Assembly (NCBI RefSeq): GCF_014899185.1
Contig: NZ_CP045201.1
Span: forward strand, 3,635,501 to 3,699,500
Reading direction: 5' to 3'
From: Pseudooceanicola spongiae
GTDB taxonomy: Bacteria > Pseudomonadota > Alphaproteobacteria > Rhodobacterales > Rhodobacteraceae
Length of the DNA stretch: 64,000 nt
In this document: positions 24,868 through 33,773 of the stretch, piece by piece
How the letters are laid out: the number at the start of each line of letters is the position of its first letter
How positions within the stretch are numbered: the stretch's first letter is position 1
The notes under the pieces: model-generated
The model's database searches: none
What the model was told of the DNA's origin: nothing
The model's input: the letters and a program-made list of their open reading frames with translations, nothing else
Program-made: the position numbers and the translations under genes

Positions 24868-25560
24868 TCAGCGTGCCGGAATGTCCTTGCCCCGTATCAC
24901 CGCAGGACGCGCATAGAACCGGTCCAGATAGGGCTGCAGATTGGCATAGCTCTCCCACTCCAGCACCCCCTTCGCACCGTAGAACTCGAGCCCGTTCAGC
25001 CAGGGCGCAATCGCGATATCCGCGATCGAGAACTCACCCGTCACCCAGTCCTTGCCCTCAAGCTGCGTGTTGATCACGCCGAGCAGCCGCTTGCCCTCGT
25101 TGACGAACCGCTCAAGCGGGCGAGGATCTTCGATCTCCTTGCCGGCGAACTTGTAGAAATATCCCAGCTGCCCCAGCATCGGGCCCAGACCGCCCATCTG
25201 CCACATCAGCCACTTGATCACCTCGTACTTGCCCGCCCCCGACACCGGCATCAGCTTGCCGGTCTTCTCGGCGAGGTAAATCAGGATCGCGCCGGATTCA
25301 AACAGCTGCACCACCTCGCCGCCGGGGCCGTTCGGGTCGATGATGGCCGGGATCTTGTTGTTCGGGGCCAGCGACAGAAACTCGGGGCTGCGCACGAACT
25401 CATCGCCCAGTGGCACCTTGTGGGCCTCATACTCCAGACCCACTTCCTCCAGCGCGATCGAGACCTTCACCCCGTTCGGCGTCGGAAAGGAATACAGCTG
25501 GAGTACCTTGGGGTTCTGGGCCGGCCACTTGTCGTTGATCAAGAAAGTCTCGGGAAACAT
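24868..25560 (-). CDS. Glutathione S-transferase family protein (YfcG/YghU-like)
   Basis: About 230 residues with an N-terminal thioredoxin-like GST domain (LQLYSFPTPNGVKVSIALEE, NNKIPAIIDPNGPG, FESGAILIYLAEK) and an all-helical C-terminal domain (MLGQLGYFYKFA, FSIADIAIAPWLNG). The PTPNGVKV and KIPAI pattern is that of the Nu-class YfcG/YghU proteins, which act as disulfide-bond reductases with glutathione. The AGGAGG site is 6 bases before the ATG at 25560; an ATG two codons earlier overlaps that site, so I prefer 25560. Confidence 0.9.
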   Translation of the reverse strand: MFPETFLINDKWPAQNPKVLQLYSFPTPNGVKVSIALEEVGLEYEAHKVPLGDEFVRSPEFLSLAPNNKIPAIIDPNGPGGEVVQLFESGAILIYLAEKTGKLMPVSGAGKYEVIKWLMWQMGGLGPMLGQLGYFYKFAGKEIEDPRPLERFVNEGKRLLGVINTQLEGKDWVTGEFSIADIAIAPWLNGLEFYGAKGVLEWESYANLQPYLDRFYARPAVIRGKDIPAR

Positions 25561-25725
25561 GCGCATCCTCCTGTTGCCAATTTCACCCAACATAACCCCA
25601 GCGCAGCGATAAAACAGCCAGCGCCCGACCGCAGCACTGGAAAAGTCGGTGCGTGGACGCAGATTTCATAGTCAAAGAATACACAACGCCCCCTCGGGCC
25701 ATCTGCTGAAAAAAGGGACAGGGAC

Positions 25726-26196
25726 ATGCTGAAAGAATTCCGCGCCTTCATCGCCAAGGGCAATGTCATGGACATGGCCGTCGGCATCATCATCGGCGCC
25801 GCCTTCACCGCCATCGTCAAATCCATGGTGTCGGACCTGCTGAACCCGGTGCTGGGCCTGTTCACCGGCGGCCTCGATTTCACCAACAACTACGTCATCC
25901 TCGCTGGCGGTGGCCCCTACGACAGCCTTGATGCCGCCCGTGAGGGCGGGGCCGCCGTCTTCGCCTATGGCGCGTTCCTCTCGGCCGTGATCAACTTTCT
26001 GATCGTCGCCTTCGTCGTCTTCATGCTGGTGCGCTACCTCAACAAGGCCAAGTCCATCGTCATCGCTGAGGAAAAGGCCGCCCCCGCAGAAGCCAAGCCC
26101 GCAGGCCCGACCCAGCTCGACGTGCTGCTTGAAATCCGCGATGCGCTGAAGAAGGATACGCCCACAGAGCAGGGCACTGGCCGCCCGGCACTCTGA
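25726..26196 (+). CDS. mscL: Large-conductance mechanosensitive channel
   Basis: 156-residue pore protein that opens on hypo-osmotic shock. The N-terminal amphipathic helix ([20 protein letters not shown]) runs into the first pore helix ([19 protein letters not shown]); the second helix is [16 protein letters not shown] at about residues 88-103. The cytoplasmic tail is Ala/Pro/Lys-rich with a final short helix. The periplasmic loop contains [15 protein letters not shown], longer than in E. coli. It is monocistronic. Confidence 0.97.
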   Translation: MLKEFRAFIAKGNVMDMAVGIIIGAAFTAIVKSMVSDLLNPVLGLFTGGLDFTNNYVILAGGGPYDSLDAAREGGAAVFAYGAFLSAVINFLIVAFVVFMLVRYLNKAKSIVIAEEKAAPAEAKPAGPTQLDVLLEIRDALKKDTPTEQGTGRPAL

Positions 26197-26296
26197 TTTC
26201 GGTGCTTTCCGGGGCTTGAGCGCAAGTATCGCCTCGCAATCCCCCTCTCCGGCAGGATAACCTGCGCATAAGTTGGTTTATTGCCGGAGACCCTTG

Positions 26297-26755
26297 ATGT
26301 CCCTCGATCAGATGGATCGCTCGATCCTGCGCGTGCTGCAAAAGCAGGGGCGCATGTCCAATGCCGATCTGTCGGAAAAGGTGGGGCTGTCGCAATCCGC
26401 CTGTCATCGCCGCGTGCAGCGGCTGGAAACAGACGGCTATATCCGCGACTATGTGGCGCTGCTCAATGCCCGCAAGATGCAGCTGGCCACCACGGTCTTT
26501 GTCGAGATCGGCCTCTCCGGCCAGGCGGATGAGCTGCTTGAGGCGTTCGAGACCGCCGTGGCCCGTGTCCCTGAGGTGCTGGAGTGTCACTTGATGGCGG
26601 GGACGGCGGATTACCTGCTGAAGGTGGTCGCCGAAAGCTCGGAGGATTTCGCGCGCATCCACCGTCAAAGTCTGGCGCGGCTGCCCGGCGTTCAGCGCAT
26701 GCAAAGCTCCTTCGCCCTGCGCACCGTGTTCCGGACAACCGCCCTGCCGGTCTGA
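26297..26755 (+). CDS. Lrp/AsnC family transcriptional regulator
   Basis: 152-residue DNA-binding regulator. The N-terminal helix-turn-helix is MSNADLSEKVGLSQSACHRR (about residues 19-38), followed by the C-terminal effector/oligomerisation domain (GYIRDYVALLNARKMQ, then ECHLMAGTADYLLKV). The ATG at 26297 gives the usual family start MSLDQMDRSIL. Unlike the Lrp gene at 9259, no transporter or enzyme is divergent to it, so its target cannot be inferred. Its stop is 4 bp from the converging membrane-protein gene. Confidence 0.9.
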   Translation: MSLDQMDRSILRVLQKQGRMSNADLSEKVGLSQSACHRRVQRLETDGYIRDYVALLNARKMQLATTVFVEIGLSGQADELLEAFETAVARVPEVLECHLMAGTADYLLKVVAESSEDFARIHRQSLARLPGVQRMQSSFALRTVFRTTALPV

Positions 26756-26758
26756 GGG

Positions 26759-27481
26759 CTATTCCGCCGGGGCGCAGAACTGATGCGCCAGACGCACCCG
26801 CTTGCGCGCCGTGCCTTCGGTATAAAGGCCAGGGTTGCGCGGCGCGGCGAAGATCATCATCGACATCAGGCTGAAGGCGAACTCATAAAGCTCGAACTGG
26901 CGCGGCACGCCGCCGATGATCACCATCGTCACCGAGGCGATCACCGCCAGCCAGGCATGCAAGGGGCGGGGCACCGGCACAGCCAGCGCCGTGGCAAAGC
27001 CGCGCACCCAGTGGGCCAGAGGGTACAGGATCGGCAACAGGATCAGGTAGGCCAGCAGGACCGGCGTCAGATCGTTGCCGAAGATCGTGCTGGCCAGTTG
27101 GGTGTCTCCGATGACAAGGTTGTGCAGGTTCGTCTCGGCCTGAAAGTTATGCTCCACAAAGAAACTGCCGGACTGCCAGTCGAAGATTCGCTGCCCCCAG
27201 GAGATTTCCTCGCCCGCCACGAAGGCATAGAGCAGGGCATAGAGCCAGGTCAGCGCGGCGCCGAAACGCCTGCCGATCTGCAACAACTGACGCCCACGCC
27301 AGATCAGCAGCAGGGCCGCCACGAACAGGAAGATCGCCGTGCCGTATTCCAGCGGCCCATCTTCCTGCGCCAGCGCGGTTTCAAACAGGCCCGGGTTGAT
27401 CAGCGCAACCGGAATGGCGATGGCATGGGCGAAGATGAACATCGCAAGGACTACAAGGGTAAACCGGCGCTGGCGGGGCAT
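26759..27481 (-). CDS. Multi-pass membrane protein of unknown function with GEEISWGQR motif
   Basis: 240 residues with about six hydrophobic helices (residues about 10-28, 47-62, 75-90, 135-152, 170-190, 195-215). Between helices 3 and 4 lies a polar stretch with GEEISWGQRIFDW (about residues 91-103) and EHNFQAETNLHNL (about 111-123), rich in Glu, Asn, His and Trp and likely the functional site. I recall similar motifs in uncharacterised bacterial membrane proteins but know no assigned function. The tail carries a cysteine. It is a single gene converging on the Lrp regulator. Confidence 0.72.
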   Translation of the reverse strand: MPRQRRFTLVVLAMFIFAHAIAIPVALINPGLFETALAQEDGPLEYGTAIFLFVAALLLIWRGRQLLQIGRRFGAALTWLYALLYAFVAGEEISWGQRIFDWQSGSFFVEHNFQAETNLHNLVIGDTQLASTIFGNDLTPVLLAYLILLPILYPLAHWVRGFATALAVPVPRPLHAWLAVIASVTMVIIGGVPRQFELYEFAFSLMSMMIFAAPRNPGLYTEGTARKRVRLAHQFCAPAE

Positions 27482-27847
27482 GTCGCGAACCTTTCTGAAC
27501 TCAGCTGTGGGCCTGATGTCAGGTCCTGAAAATGCGGGATCCAGCAGGTCAGACTCGGCAGACTCAGGCAGGTTCCGGGTGACTGAACTAACGAGTTCAG
27601 TTGGAAGTTCAAGAAACTGTCATGAAATTGTTGGAAAAAATTCTGCAACCCTTGGGCGAATCGGCAAATATCTGCCGATGAAAGGCCTCTTGGAGGTGCG
27701 GATGCGCCCGGCGGTTGTGGCGCGGGGGCGGCTCAGGGGGGATGCGCGCAAGGCCATGCCCCGGAAATGACAAACCCCCGGGCGTTGGCCACGGGGGATC
27801 ATCTGTTTTTCATGTTCGTCTGAATGAAAAGCTCAGGCAAAGAGCCC
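27482..27847. other. 366-bp gap upstream of the membrane protein; rpsU terminator but no gene
   Basis: No convincing coding region. Bases about 27580-27650 are A+T-rich (GAAATTGTTGGAAAAAATTC) and are the likely promoter of the leftward membrane-protein gene. The rpsU terminator lies at 27775-27797. Several short direct repeats of CAGACTC/CAGGTTC type occur at about 27530-27570 without clear order. Confidence 0.45.
27775..27797 (-). terminator. Terminator of rpsU
   Basis: A GC-rich stem (CCCCCG-GGC / GCC-A-CGGGGG) with a 4-base loop and one bulge, followed on the minus strand by TTTG. It is 50 bp beyond the rpsU stop. Confidence 0.7.
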
Positions 27848-28054
27848 TCAGATCATGCCTTCGCGTTGCAATTGCTTGCGAGCCAATTTACGGGCACGGC
27901 GGACAGCTTCGGCTTGCTCCCGGGCTTTCTTCTCGGACGGTTTCTCGAAATGTTGCTTGAGCTTCATTTCACGGAAAACGCCTTCGCGCTGGAGCTTTTT
28001 CTTCAGAGCCCGGAGGGCCTGGTCGACGTTATTGTCGCGAACACTAACCTGCAT
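27848..28054 (-). CDS. rpsU: 30S ribosomal protein S21
   Basis: 68-residue basic ribosomal protein. The N-terminus [20 protein letters not shown] and the [20 protein letters not shown] segment are the S21 signature. The Arg/Lys-rich C-terminal extension ([17 protein letters not shown]) is typical of alphaproteobacteria. It is transcribed away from the COQ9 gene and ends at its own terminator. Confidence 0.97.
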   Translation of the reverse strand: MQVSVRDNNVDQALRALKKKLQREGVFREMKLKQHFEKPSEKKAREQAEAVRRARKLARKQLQREGMI

Positions 28055-28215
28055 GTGGTTGTCACCACCTTCCTAAGTTTGAGTTGCATCAGATTGCAGG
28101 AGGTGGCCGTATAGCAATGAGTGCCCTATTTGTCCAGTATTGCCGCATGCGCCGTTCCGGTGCGCGGCGGAGCGGGCAGGATGCCCGCGCTGGTCAGGCG
28201 AAAAGGAGACGCACC

Positions 28216-28929
28216 ATGACGCACGACACCCAAACCGACGCAGATCCGGGCCCGGAGGCCACGCCGAACGCGGCGGACCGGCTGCTGGATGCGGCGCTGC
28301 TGAACGTGCCTTTCGACGGCTGGAGCGAGGCCACCCTGCGCGCCGCCACCAACGAGACCGGGATTTCCGCCGGTCTGGCCAAGGCGCTGTTTCCGCGTGG
28401 CGCGGTCGACCTTGCGCTGGCCTATCACAAGCGCGGCGACGACGAGATGGCGCGCCGTTTCGCCGCTGAGGATCACTCCGATCTGCGCTACAGCGAGAAG
28501 GTTGCCCGTGCCATCCGCATCCGGCTGGAGCTGGCCGACCGCGAGCTGGTGCGCCGTGGGGCGACGCTGTTCGCGCTGCCGCAACATGCCACGGATGGGG
28601 CCAAGGCGATCTGGGGCAGTGCCGATGCGGTCTGGACCGCGCTTGGCGACACCTCTGAGGATGTGAACTGGTACACCAAGCGGATGACCCTGTCGGGCGT
28701 CTACTCCGCGACCGTTCTGTTCTGGCTGGGCGATGATTCGCTGGAGCAGCAGGCGACGTGGGATTTCCTCGACCGGCGTATCGCGAACGTCATGCAGTTC
28801 GAAAAGGCCAAGGCCCGCGCCACGGACAGTCGTCTGGGCCAAGCGCTGGCCAAAGGGCCGTTGGCGCTGTTGTCGCGTTTGCGGGCACCGCAGAGGCCGG
28901 GCGATATGCCGGGGTCTTTCGGGGCCTAG
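28216..28929 (+). CDS. COQ9 family protein (ubiquinone biosynthesis accessory factor)
   Basis: 237 residues of the COQ9 family, a TetR-like all-helical lipid-binding fold that helps late steps of ubiquinone synthesis. The N-terminal half has RLLDAALLNVPFDGWSEATL and KALFPRGAVDLALAYH, and the C-terminal part has the conserved WGSADAVWTALGDTSEDVNW and RMTLSGVYSATVLFWLGD segments. The ATG at 28216 has an AAAAGGAG site; earlier in-frame ATGs give a non-family N-terminus. Divergent from rpsU, an order seen in many alphaproteobacteria. Confidence 0.9.
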   Translation: MTHDTQTDADPGPEATPNAADRLLDAALLNVPFDGWSEATLRAATNETGISAGLAKALFPRGAVDLALAYHKRGDDEMARRFAAEDHSDLRYSEKVARAIRIRLELADRELVRRGATLFALPQHATDGAKAIWGSADAVWTALGDTSEDVNWYTKRMTLSGVYSATVLFWLGDDSLEQQATWDFLDRRIANVMQFEKAKARATDSRLGQALAKGPLALLSRLRAPQRPGDMPGSFGA

Positions 28930-28970
28930 CGCGAGGCGGGCGGCGGGGCACTGGCCTGTAAGCGGTGCGC

Positions 28971-29003
28971 TGCCTCCGGCGGGAATATTTCAGCAAGAAG
29001 AAG
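28971..29003 (+). repeat. Dispersed intergenic repeat R1 (copy 3), ahead of the quinone oxidoreductase
   Basis: TGCCTCCGGCGGGAATATTT followed by CAGCAAGAAGAAG. The AAGAAGAAGATAGGGAG that continues from it is the ribosome binding region of the gene starting at 29020, the same relation as copy 1 has to dgcA. Confidence 0.8.
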
Positions 29004-29019
29004 ATAGGGAGCGCTTCTC

Positions 29020-29994
29020 ATGCGTGTGATCGAGATTTCGAAACCGGGTGGACCGGAGGTATTGGTGCTGGGCGAACGCGAGGTGCCGGTGCCCGGCCCG
29101 GGTCAGGTGCGTCTGCGTGTCGCCTATGCCGGGGTCAACCGCCCCGATGCGCTGCAACGCGCTGGCTCCTATGCGCCGCCGCCGGGGGCCAGCGATCTGC
29201 CGGGGCTTGAGGCTTCGGGTGAGGTCGTGGCGACCGGACCTGGCGTGCCCGAAAGTGCCATGGGGCAGCGTGTTTGCGCCCTTTTGCCCGGCGGTGGCTA
29301 CGCCGAAGAGGTGGTCACCCCCTGGGCGCATTGCCTGCCGGTGCCCGAGGGCATGGATATGGCCGAGGCCGCCTGTCTGCCCGAAACCTACTTCACCGTC
29401 TGGACCAATGTGTTCATGCGCGGTCGGCTGAAGGGGGGCGAGACTTTCCTTGTGCATGGCGGTTCCTCCGGGATCGGGACGACGGCGATCCAGCTGGCGA
29501 AGCTGTTCGGGGCACGGGTGTTTGCCACGGCCGGGTCGGCGGAGAAGTGCGAAGCCTGTGTCAAGCTCGGGGCGGAGCGGGCGATCAACTACAAGACCGA
29601 GGATTTCACCGAGGTTCTGGCCGAGGCTGGCGGCGTCGATGTCATCCTCGATATGGTGGGTGGAGACTATATCCCCCGCAACATACAGGCGCTCAAGCCC
29701 GAAGGGCGGCTTGTCATGATCGCCTTCCTCGGCGGTGCCAAGGCCGAGGTGAACTTTGCCCAGGTCATGATGAAGCGGCTGACGGTCACCGGATCGACCC
29801 TGCGCCCGCAAGGGGATCAGGCCAAGGCCGAGATTGCCGAAGCGCTGCGCGAACACGTCTGGCCTTTGCTGGCTGCGGGCCGTCTGGCCCCCGTGATGGA
29901 CAGCGAATACCCGATGGAGCGCGCCGCCGATGCCCATGCCCGCATGGAAACCTCGGCGCATATCGGCAAGATCGTCCTCAAGATCTGCGGCTGA
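29020..29994 (+). CDS. NAD(P)H-quinone oxidoreductase (PIG3-like, zinc-independent MDR family)
   Basis: 324-residue medium-chain reductase that reduces quinones or enones with NADPH. The N-terminal GroES-like domain has VAYAGVNRPDALQRAGSYAP; the Rossmann domain begins with VHGGSSGIGTTAIQLAKLFG (about residues 147-166), with GAERAINYKTEDF further on. The structural-zinc cysteines of alcohol dehydrogenases are absent. The motif set matches the human TP53I3/PIG3-type quinone oxidoreductase subgroup. It is a single gene, 90 bp after COQ9. Repeat R1 forms its upstream region. Confidence 0.9.
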   Translation: MRVIEISKPGGPEVLVLGEREVPVPGPGQVRLRVAYAGVNRPDALQRAGSYAPPPGASDLPGLEASGEVVATGPGVPESAMGQRVCALLPGGGYAEEVVTPWAHCLPVPEGMDMAEAACLPETYFTVWTNVFMRGRLKGGETFLVHGGSSGIGTTAIQLAKLFGARVFATAGSAEKCEACVKLGAERAINYKTEDFTEVLAEAGGVDVILDMVGGDYIPRNIQALKPEGRLVMIAFLGGAKAEVNFAQVMMKRLTVTGSTLRPQGDQAKAEIAEALREHVWPLLAAGRLAPVMDSEYPMERAADAHARMETSAHIGKIVLKICG

Positions 29995-30112
29995 GCCAAG
30001 CTGAAACCTGAGAACCAGAGCCTGGGGTGCCCGATGGGGTGCCCCAGGCCCAAGAGGCACTGTCCAAGAGACACGGCCCAACCTCCCCTCCAGTCCCAAA
30101 GGAGCCCTCCTC

Positions 30113-30895
30113 ATGAAAATCGATCTTTCCGGCAAACATGCCCTCGTCACCGGCTCAACCGGCGGTATCGGCTATGGTATCGCGAAACGTCTGGCCGAGG
30201 CGGGCGCGCATGTCATTCTCAACGGACGCGGCGCTGACAAGGTGACCAGCGCCGTGGCCTCCCTGCAAAACGACTTCCCCGAGGCTGAGGTGAGCGGCGT
30301 TGCCGCCGATCTTGCCACCGCCGAGGGCTGCGCTGACGTGCTCGCCAAGGCCGGTCCCGTCGATATCCTGATCAACAATGCGGGGATTTTCGGCCCCAAG
30401 GATTTTTTCGAGGCCGATGATGATCTCTGGCAGCAATACTGGGATGTGAACGTGATGAGCGGCGTGCGCCTGTCACGCGCTCTGGCGCCGAAGATGGTCG
30501 AAAACGGCTGGGGCCGGATCCTGTTCCTCGGCTCGGAATCGGCCTTCAACATTCCCGCCGATATGATTCACTACGGTGTCAGCAAGACCGCCTATGTCTC
30601 GCTGGCGCGCGGGCTGGCCAAGCGGCTGGCGGGCACCGGCGTCACCGTCAATTCGCTGCTGCCCGGGCCGACGCTGTCGGAGGGCATGACAGGCGGCCTC
30701 GACCCTGCTCCGGGGCAGAGCACCGAGGATGCGGCGAAGGATTTCGTGATGAAAAACCGCCCCAGCTCGATCATCCAGCGGGCGGCGACGGTCGAGGAGG
30801 TCGCGAATATGGCGCTCTATGCGGTTTCGCCGCTCAGCTCGGCGACCACGGGCGCGTCGTTGCGGGTCGATGGCGGTGTGATCGATTCGATCTAA
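30113..30895 (+). CDS. SDR family NAD(P)-dependent oxidoreductase
   Basis: 260-residue classical short-chain dehydrogenase. The cofactor-binding GSTGGIGYGIA lies at about residues 14-24, NNAG near residue 88, and the catalytic Tyr and Lys in YGVSKTAY near residues 155-162. LLPGPTLSEGM and DGGVIDSI close the protein as in many SDRs. An AAAGGAG site precedes the ATG. The substrate cannot be predicted. Its stop overlaps that of the converging RNase T2 gene by 4 bp. Confidence 0.9.
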   Translation: MKIDLSGKHALVTGSTGGIGYGIAKRLAEAGAHVILNGRGADKVTSAVASLQNDFPEAEVSGVAADLATAEGCADVLAKAGPVDILINNAGIFGPKDFFEADDDLWQQYWDVNVMSGVRLSRALAPKMVENGWGRILFLGSESAFNIPADMIHYGVSKTAYVSLARGLAKRLAGTGVTVNSLLPGPTLSEGMTGGLDPAPGQSTEDAAKDFVMKNRPSSIIQRAATVEEVANMALYAVSPLSSATTGASLRVDGGVIDSI

Positions 30896-31551
30896 TCGGC
30901 CCCGCTCATGCTGTTGAACAGCGCGTCGTGCGCGCGGCAATCGCGCCGCGTGTCGGCGGCACAGGGGCGCGGATCGAGGTCCTTTGTCAGGCAGATCCGC
31001 GCCTCCTGTATCCGGCCCGCCTTGCAGGTCACGGTCACGCCGTCGGCCTCAAGCTGCGGATTCACCTCAAGAAAAGCGGCCTCGATGGTGCTGGCGGGCA
31101 GGCGCAGATCGCGTGGCACGGCGCGCAGCAGAGGCGGGCGCGTCACGCTGGCGAAAGCCCGGCGGGATAGCGCGAAGTAGTCAGGCGCGCTGAGCCCCGA
31201 ACAGCGCCCGTGCTTTTTCCACTCGTGCCAGGCGAGGCTGCCGGTGCCCATGATATCGGCCATCGCGGCGGTTTCGGCGCGGCTCGGATCGGGCAGGCGG
31301 CTCGCACAATCGCTGGGATAGCCCGCCTCGTACTGCGGCCAGAGCCCGTGCAGCACCCAACCGAACCCGGCCCCCGGCGCGCATTGGGCCGACCCCTCGG
31401 CCCGTCCCTGCGCCGCGCACCAGCCCGGCGACCAGCTGAGCGACAGCACGTAATAGTCGAACCGGCCCGCCACATCCGCCGCCTGCGCCATGGGCGCCAG
31501 CAGCAGCGTGGTCAGGACAGTCATCGCCCTGCGAATAAGGTGCCTGCGCAT
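30892..31551 (-). CDS. Secreted ribonuclease T2 family protein
   Basis: 219 residues with a signal peptide (MRRHLIRRAMTVLTTLLLAP, cleavage near AQA-A). Both catalytic motifs are present: CAS I HGLWPQY (about residues 69-75) and CAS II WHEWKKHGRC (about residues 107-116), each with its catalytic histidine. Several cysteines support disulfides in the periplasm or outside. It would degrade single-stranded RNA for nutrient use. The ATG at 31551 is the one that gives the signal peptide. Divergent from trcR with a 133-bp gap. Confidence 0.92.
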   Translation of the reverse strand: MRRHLIRRAMTVLTTLLLAPMAQAADVAGRFDYYVLSLSWSPGWCAAQGRAEGSAQCAPGAGFGWVLHGLWPQYEAGYPSDCASRLPDPSRAETAAMADIMGTGSLAWHEWKKHGRCSGLSAPDYFALSRRAFASVTRPPLLRAVPRDLRLPASTIEAAFLEVNPQLEADGVTVTCKAGRIQEARICLTKDLDPRPCAADTRRDCRAHDALFNSMSGAD

Positions 31552-31684
31552 TCGACTCTTCCATTTCCTTGCAAAGCTGACTATATAGCGGGCAAGTTCC
31601 CCCACAACGGTAACCTGCATCGCCCCGGCGGTGCGCCTGGTCCCGCCAGGCAGCGGGGAAGATTTGACGTTCAGGAGTTTCGAC

Positions 31685-32446
31685 ATGACTGGCAAACCTC
31701 TCATGGCCAAGGCCACCGCGGTCTGGCTGGTGGACAACACCACGCTGACCTTCAAGCAGATTGCCGACTTCGCTGGCATGCATGAGCTTGAAGTGCAGGG
31801 CATCGCTGACGGCGACGTCGCCACGGGCGTCAAGGGCTTTGACCCGATTGCGAACAATCAGCTGGATCAGGCTGACATCGATCGCGCCGAGGCCGACCCG
31901 ATTGCGCGCCTCAAGCTGAAGTTCAACCCCTCTGCGGTTGGCGAAGAAAAGCGTCGCGGCCCGCGCTATACGCCGCTGTCCAAACGTCAGGACCGTCCGA
32001 ACGCGATCCTCTGGCTGGTGAAATTCCACCCAGAACTGACCGACGGCCAGATCGCCAAGCTGGTCGGCACCACCAAGCCGACGATCCAGTCGATCCGCGA
32101 ACGCACCCACTGGAATATTGGCAACATGCAGCCGATCGACCCGGTCGCGCTTGGCCTGTGCAAACAGAGCGAGCTTGACGCCGCCGTTCAGAAAGCCGCG
32201 CAGAAACGTGCCGCCGATGGCGCCGCGATGACGGATGATGAGCGTCGCAAGCTGCTCTCGACCGAACAGAGCCTCGGCATGGAAACCGAATCGCGCATGC
32301 CGACGGCGATCGAGGGCCTCGAGACCTTCACGCTGTCCAATGACGACGACGAGGACAACGAGTACAAGAAAAAGCCGCAATACGATGCCGAGAGCCTCTT
32401 CAACCTGCCCAAGGGCGGTGGTGACGACGACGAGGACGACGAATAA
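31685..32446 (+). CDS. trcR: Cell cycle transcriptional regulator TrcR (DUF1013)
   Basis: 253-residue alphaproteobacterial DUF1013 protein, named TrcR in Caulobacter and linked there to cell-cycle transcription. It contains two similar helix-turn-helix-like modules: LTFKQIADFAGMHELEVQGI (about residues 21-40) and LTDGQIAKLVGTTKPTIQSI (about residues 119-138). The C-terminus is strongly acidic (DDDEDNE and GGGDDDEDDE) and probably disordered. The ATG at 31685 or the one six codons later are both possible. It ends at a clear terminator. Confidence 0.9.
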   Translation: MTGKPLMAKATAVWLVDNTTLTFKQIADFAGMHELEVQGIADGDVATGVKGFDPIANNQLDQADIDRAEADPIARLKLKFNPSAVGEEKRRGPRYTPLSKRQDRPNAILWLVKFHPELTDGQIAKLVGTTKPTIQSIRERTHWNIGNMQPIDPVALGLCKQSELDAAVQKAAQKRAADGAAMTDDERRKLLSTEQSLGMETESRMPTAIEGLETFTLSNDDDEDNEYKKKPQYDAESLFNLPKGGGDDDEDDE

Positions 32447-32478
32447 GGCCAACCGCCTGACCGTCTGACGCATTTGCA

Positions 32479-32508
32479 GGACCCGGCGCCCATGGCTCCG
32501 GGTCTTTT
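32479..32508 (+). terminator. Intrinsic terminator after trcR
   Basis: A 7-bp perfect stem (GACCCGG / CCGGGTC) with an 11-base loop and a TTTT tail, 33 bp after the trcR stop. Confidence 0.75.
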
Positions 32509-32605
32509 GCGTCTTGCGGTGGGGCAGGGGCTTGCACCTGAGCGCGGTCCTGTCAAACCTGCGCGCGACGATGGACTCGCGCCTGCTTTGGAAAGGACAC
32601 CCCCC

Positions 32606-33754
32606 ATGCATATCGCCGTTGTTGGCGCCGGAATGATCGGTGCCGCCGCTGCCCGCCACCTGACGCTGGCCGGGCACCGCGTCACGCTGATCGGTCCGGA
32701 GGAGCCCGTCGACCCGCAAACCCACACCGGCCCCTTCGCCAGCCACTACGACGCCGGTCGCATCACCCGCCAGCTCGATCCGTGGATTTTCTGGAGCCGG
32801 GTGTCGCGCGCCTCGATCGCCCGCTACCGCGAGATTGAGGCGGTGAGCGGCGTGACCTTCTTCTCCGAGGTCGGCTCTCTGATGGCGGGGCCTGAGGGCA
32901 CCGTGCAGATGCAGCGACTCGACAGCACCCGCCAGCGCGACAGCGTCCCCTGCGACGTGTTGCGCGACGACGAGCTTGCGCATCAGTTCCCCTATTTTGA
33001 CTTTCACCCCGGCACCATCGGCTTTCACGAGCGCAGCAACGCCGGGCATATCAACCCGCGCAGGATGGTCCGCGCCCAGATCGCCGCGGCCACCGCACAG
33101 GGGGCGACCCTGCTGCGCGATGTGGTGCAAGGCATTGACGACACTGGTAAAGGCGTCACCCTGCGCCTGTCAGACAGCACTCTGCAGGCCGACCGTGCCC
33201 TGATTGCGACCGGCGGGTTCTCCCGCACGCTGACCGGCGATGCCCTGCCGCTGAAGACCTACGCCCGCACCGCCGCGATGTTTGAGGTGACGGAGCAGGA
33301 GGCGCAGCGGCTGGCGCAGATGCCGACGCTGATCGTGCTGCTGCCGACCGGCGAGGACCCCTATCTACTGCCTCCGATCCGCTATCCCGACGGCAAGATG
33401 TACCTCAAGATGGGCGGCGACAGCGTGGATATTCCGCTCGAAACTCCGGACCAGTTCACCGACTGGTATCGCTCCGGCGGCTCGGCCAAGGTCGGCGGCG
33501 AACTTGAGGCTCTGCTGCGCGCACAGATGCCCAGCCTCGACATCCGGTCTGTCGCGACCATGCCCTGCGTCACGACCTTCTCACCCGAGAATATCCCGCA
33601 TTACAAATCCCTCTCGGGCAACGTCTTTACCGCCATCGCCGGCTGTGGGCGCGGTGCCAAGAACTCCGACGAACTCGGCCGCCTCGGCGGGCTGCTGGCC
33701 ACCGGCGAAGCGCTGCCCGACTGGGCGTATGAGCCCGCTGTCGCCCAAGACTGA
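32606..33754 (+). CDS. FAD-dependent oxidoreductase (DAO family, sarcosine/N-methyl amino acid oxidase-like)
   Basis: 382-residue D-amino-acid-oxidase-fold flavoprotein. The dinucleotide-binding motif VVGAGMIGAAAARHL lies at the very N-terminus (about residues 5-19), a substrate-domain arginine-rich stretch GRITRQLDPWIFWSR near residue 52, and a C-terminal FAD contact GCGRGAKNSDELGRL near residue 347. Family members oxidise secondary or tertiary amino acids such as sarcosine, N-methyltryptophan or dimethylglycine. An AAAGGA site precedes the ATG at 32606. It is followed after 19 bp by a membrane protein gene, so the two are probably co-transcribed. Confidence 0.85.
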   Translation: MHIAVVGAGMIGAAAARHLTLAGHRVTLIGPEEPVDPQTHTGPFASHYDAGRITRQLDPWIFWSRVSRASIARYREIEAVSGVTFFSEVGSLMAGPEGTVQMQRLDSTRQRDSVPCDVLRDDELAHQFPYFDFHPGTIGFHERSNAGHINPRRMVRAQIAAATAQGATLLRDVVQGIDDTGKGVTLRLSDSTLQADRALIATGGFSRTLTGDALPLKTYARTAAMFEVTEQEAQRLAQMPTLIVLLPTGEDPYLLPPIRYPDGKMYLKMGGDSVDIPLETPDQFTDWYRSGGSAKVGGELEALLRAQMPSLDIRSVATMPCVTTFSPENIPHYKSLSGNVFTAIAGCGRGAKNSDELGRLGGLLATGEALPDWAYEPAVAQD

Positions 33755-33773
33755 CGAAGAAAGTACGCCGCCG

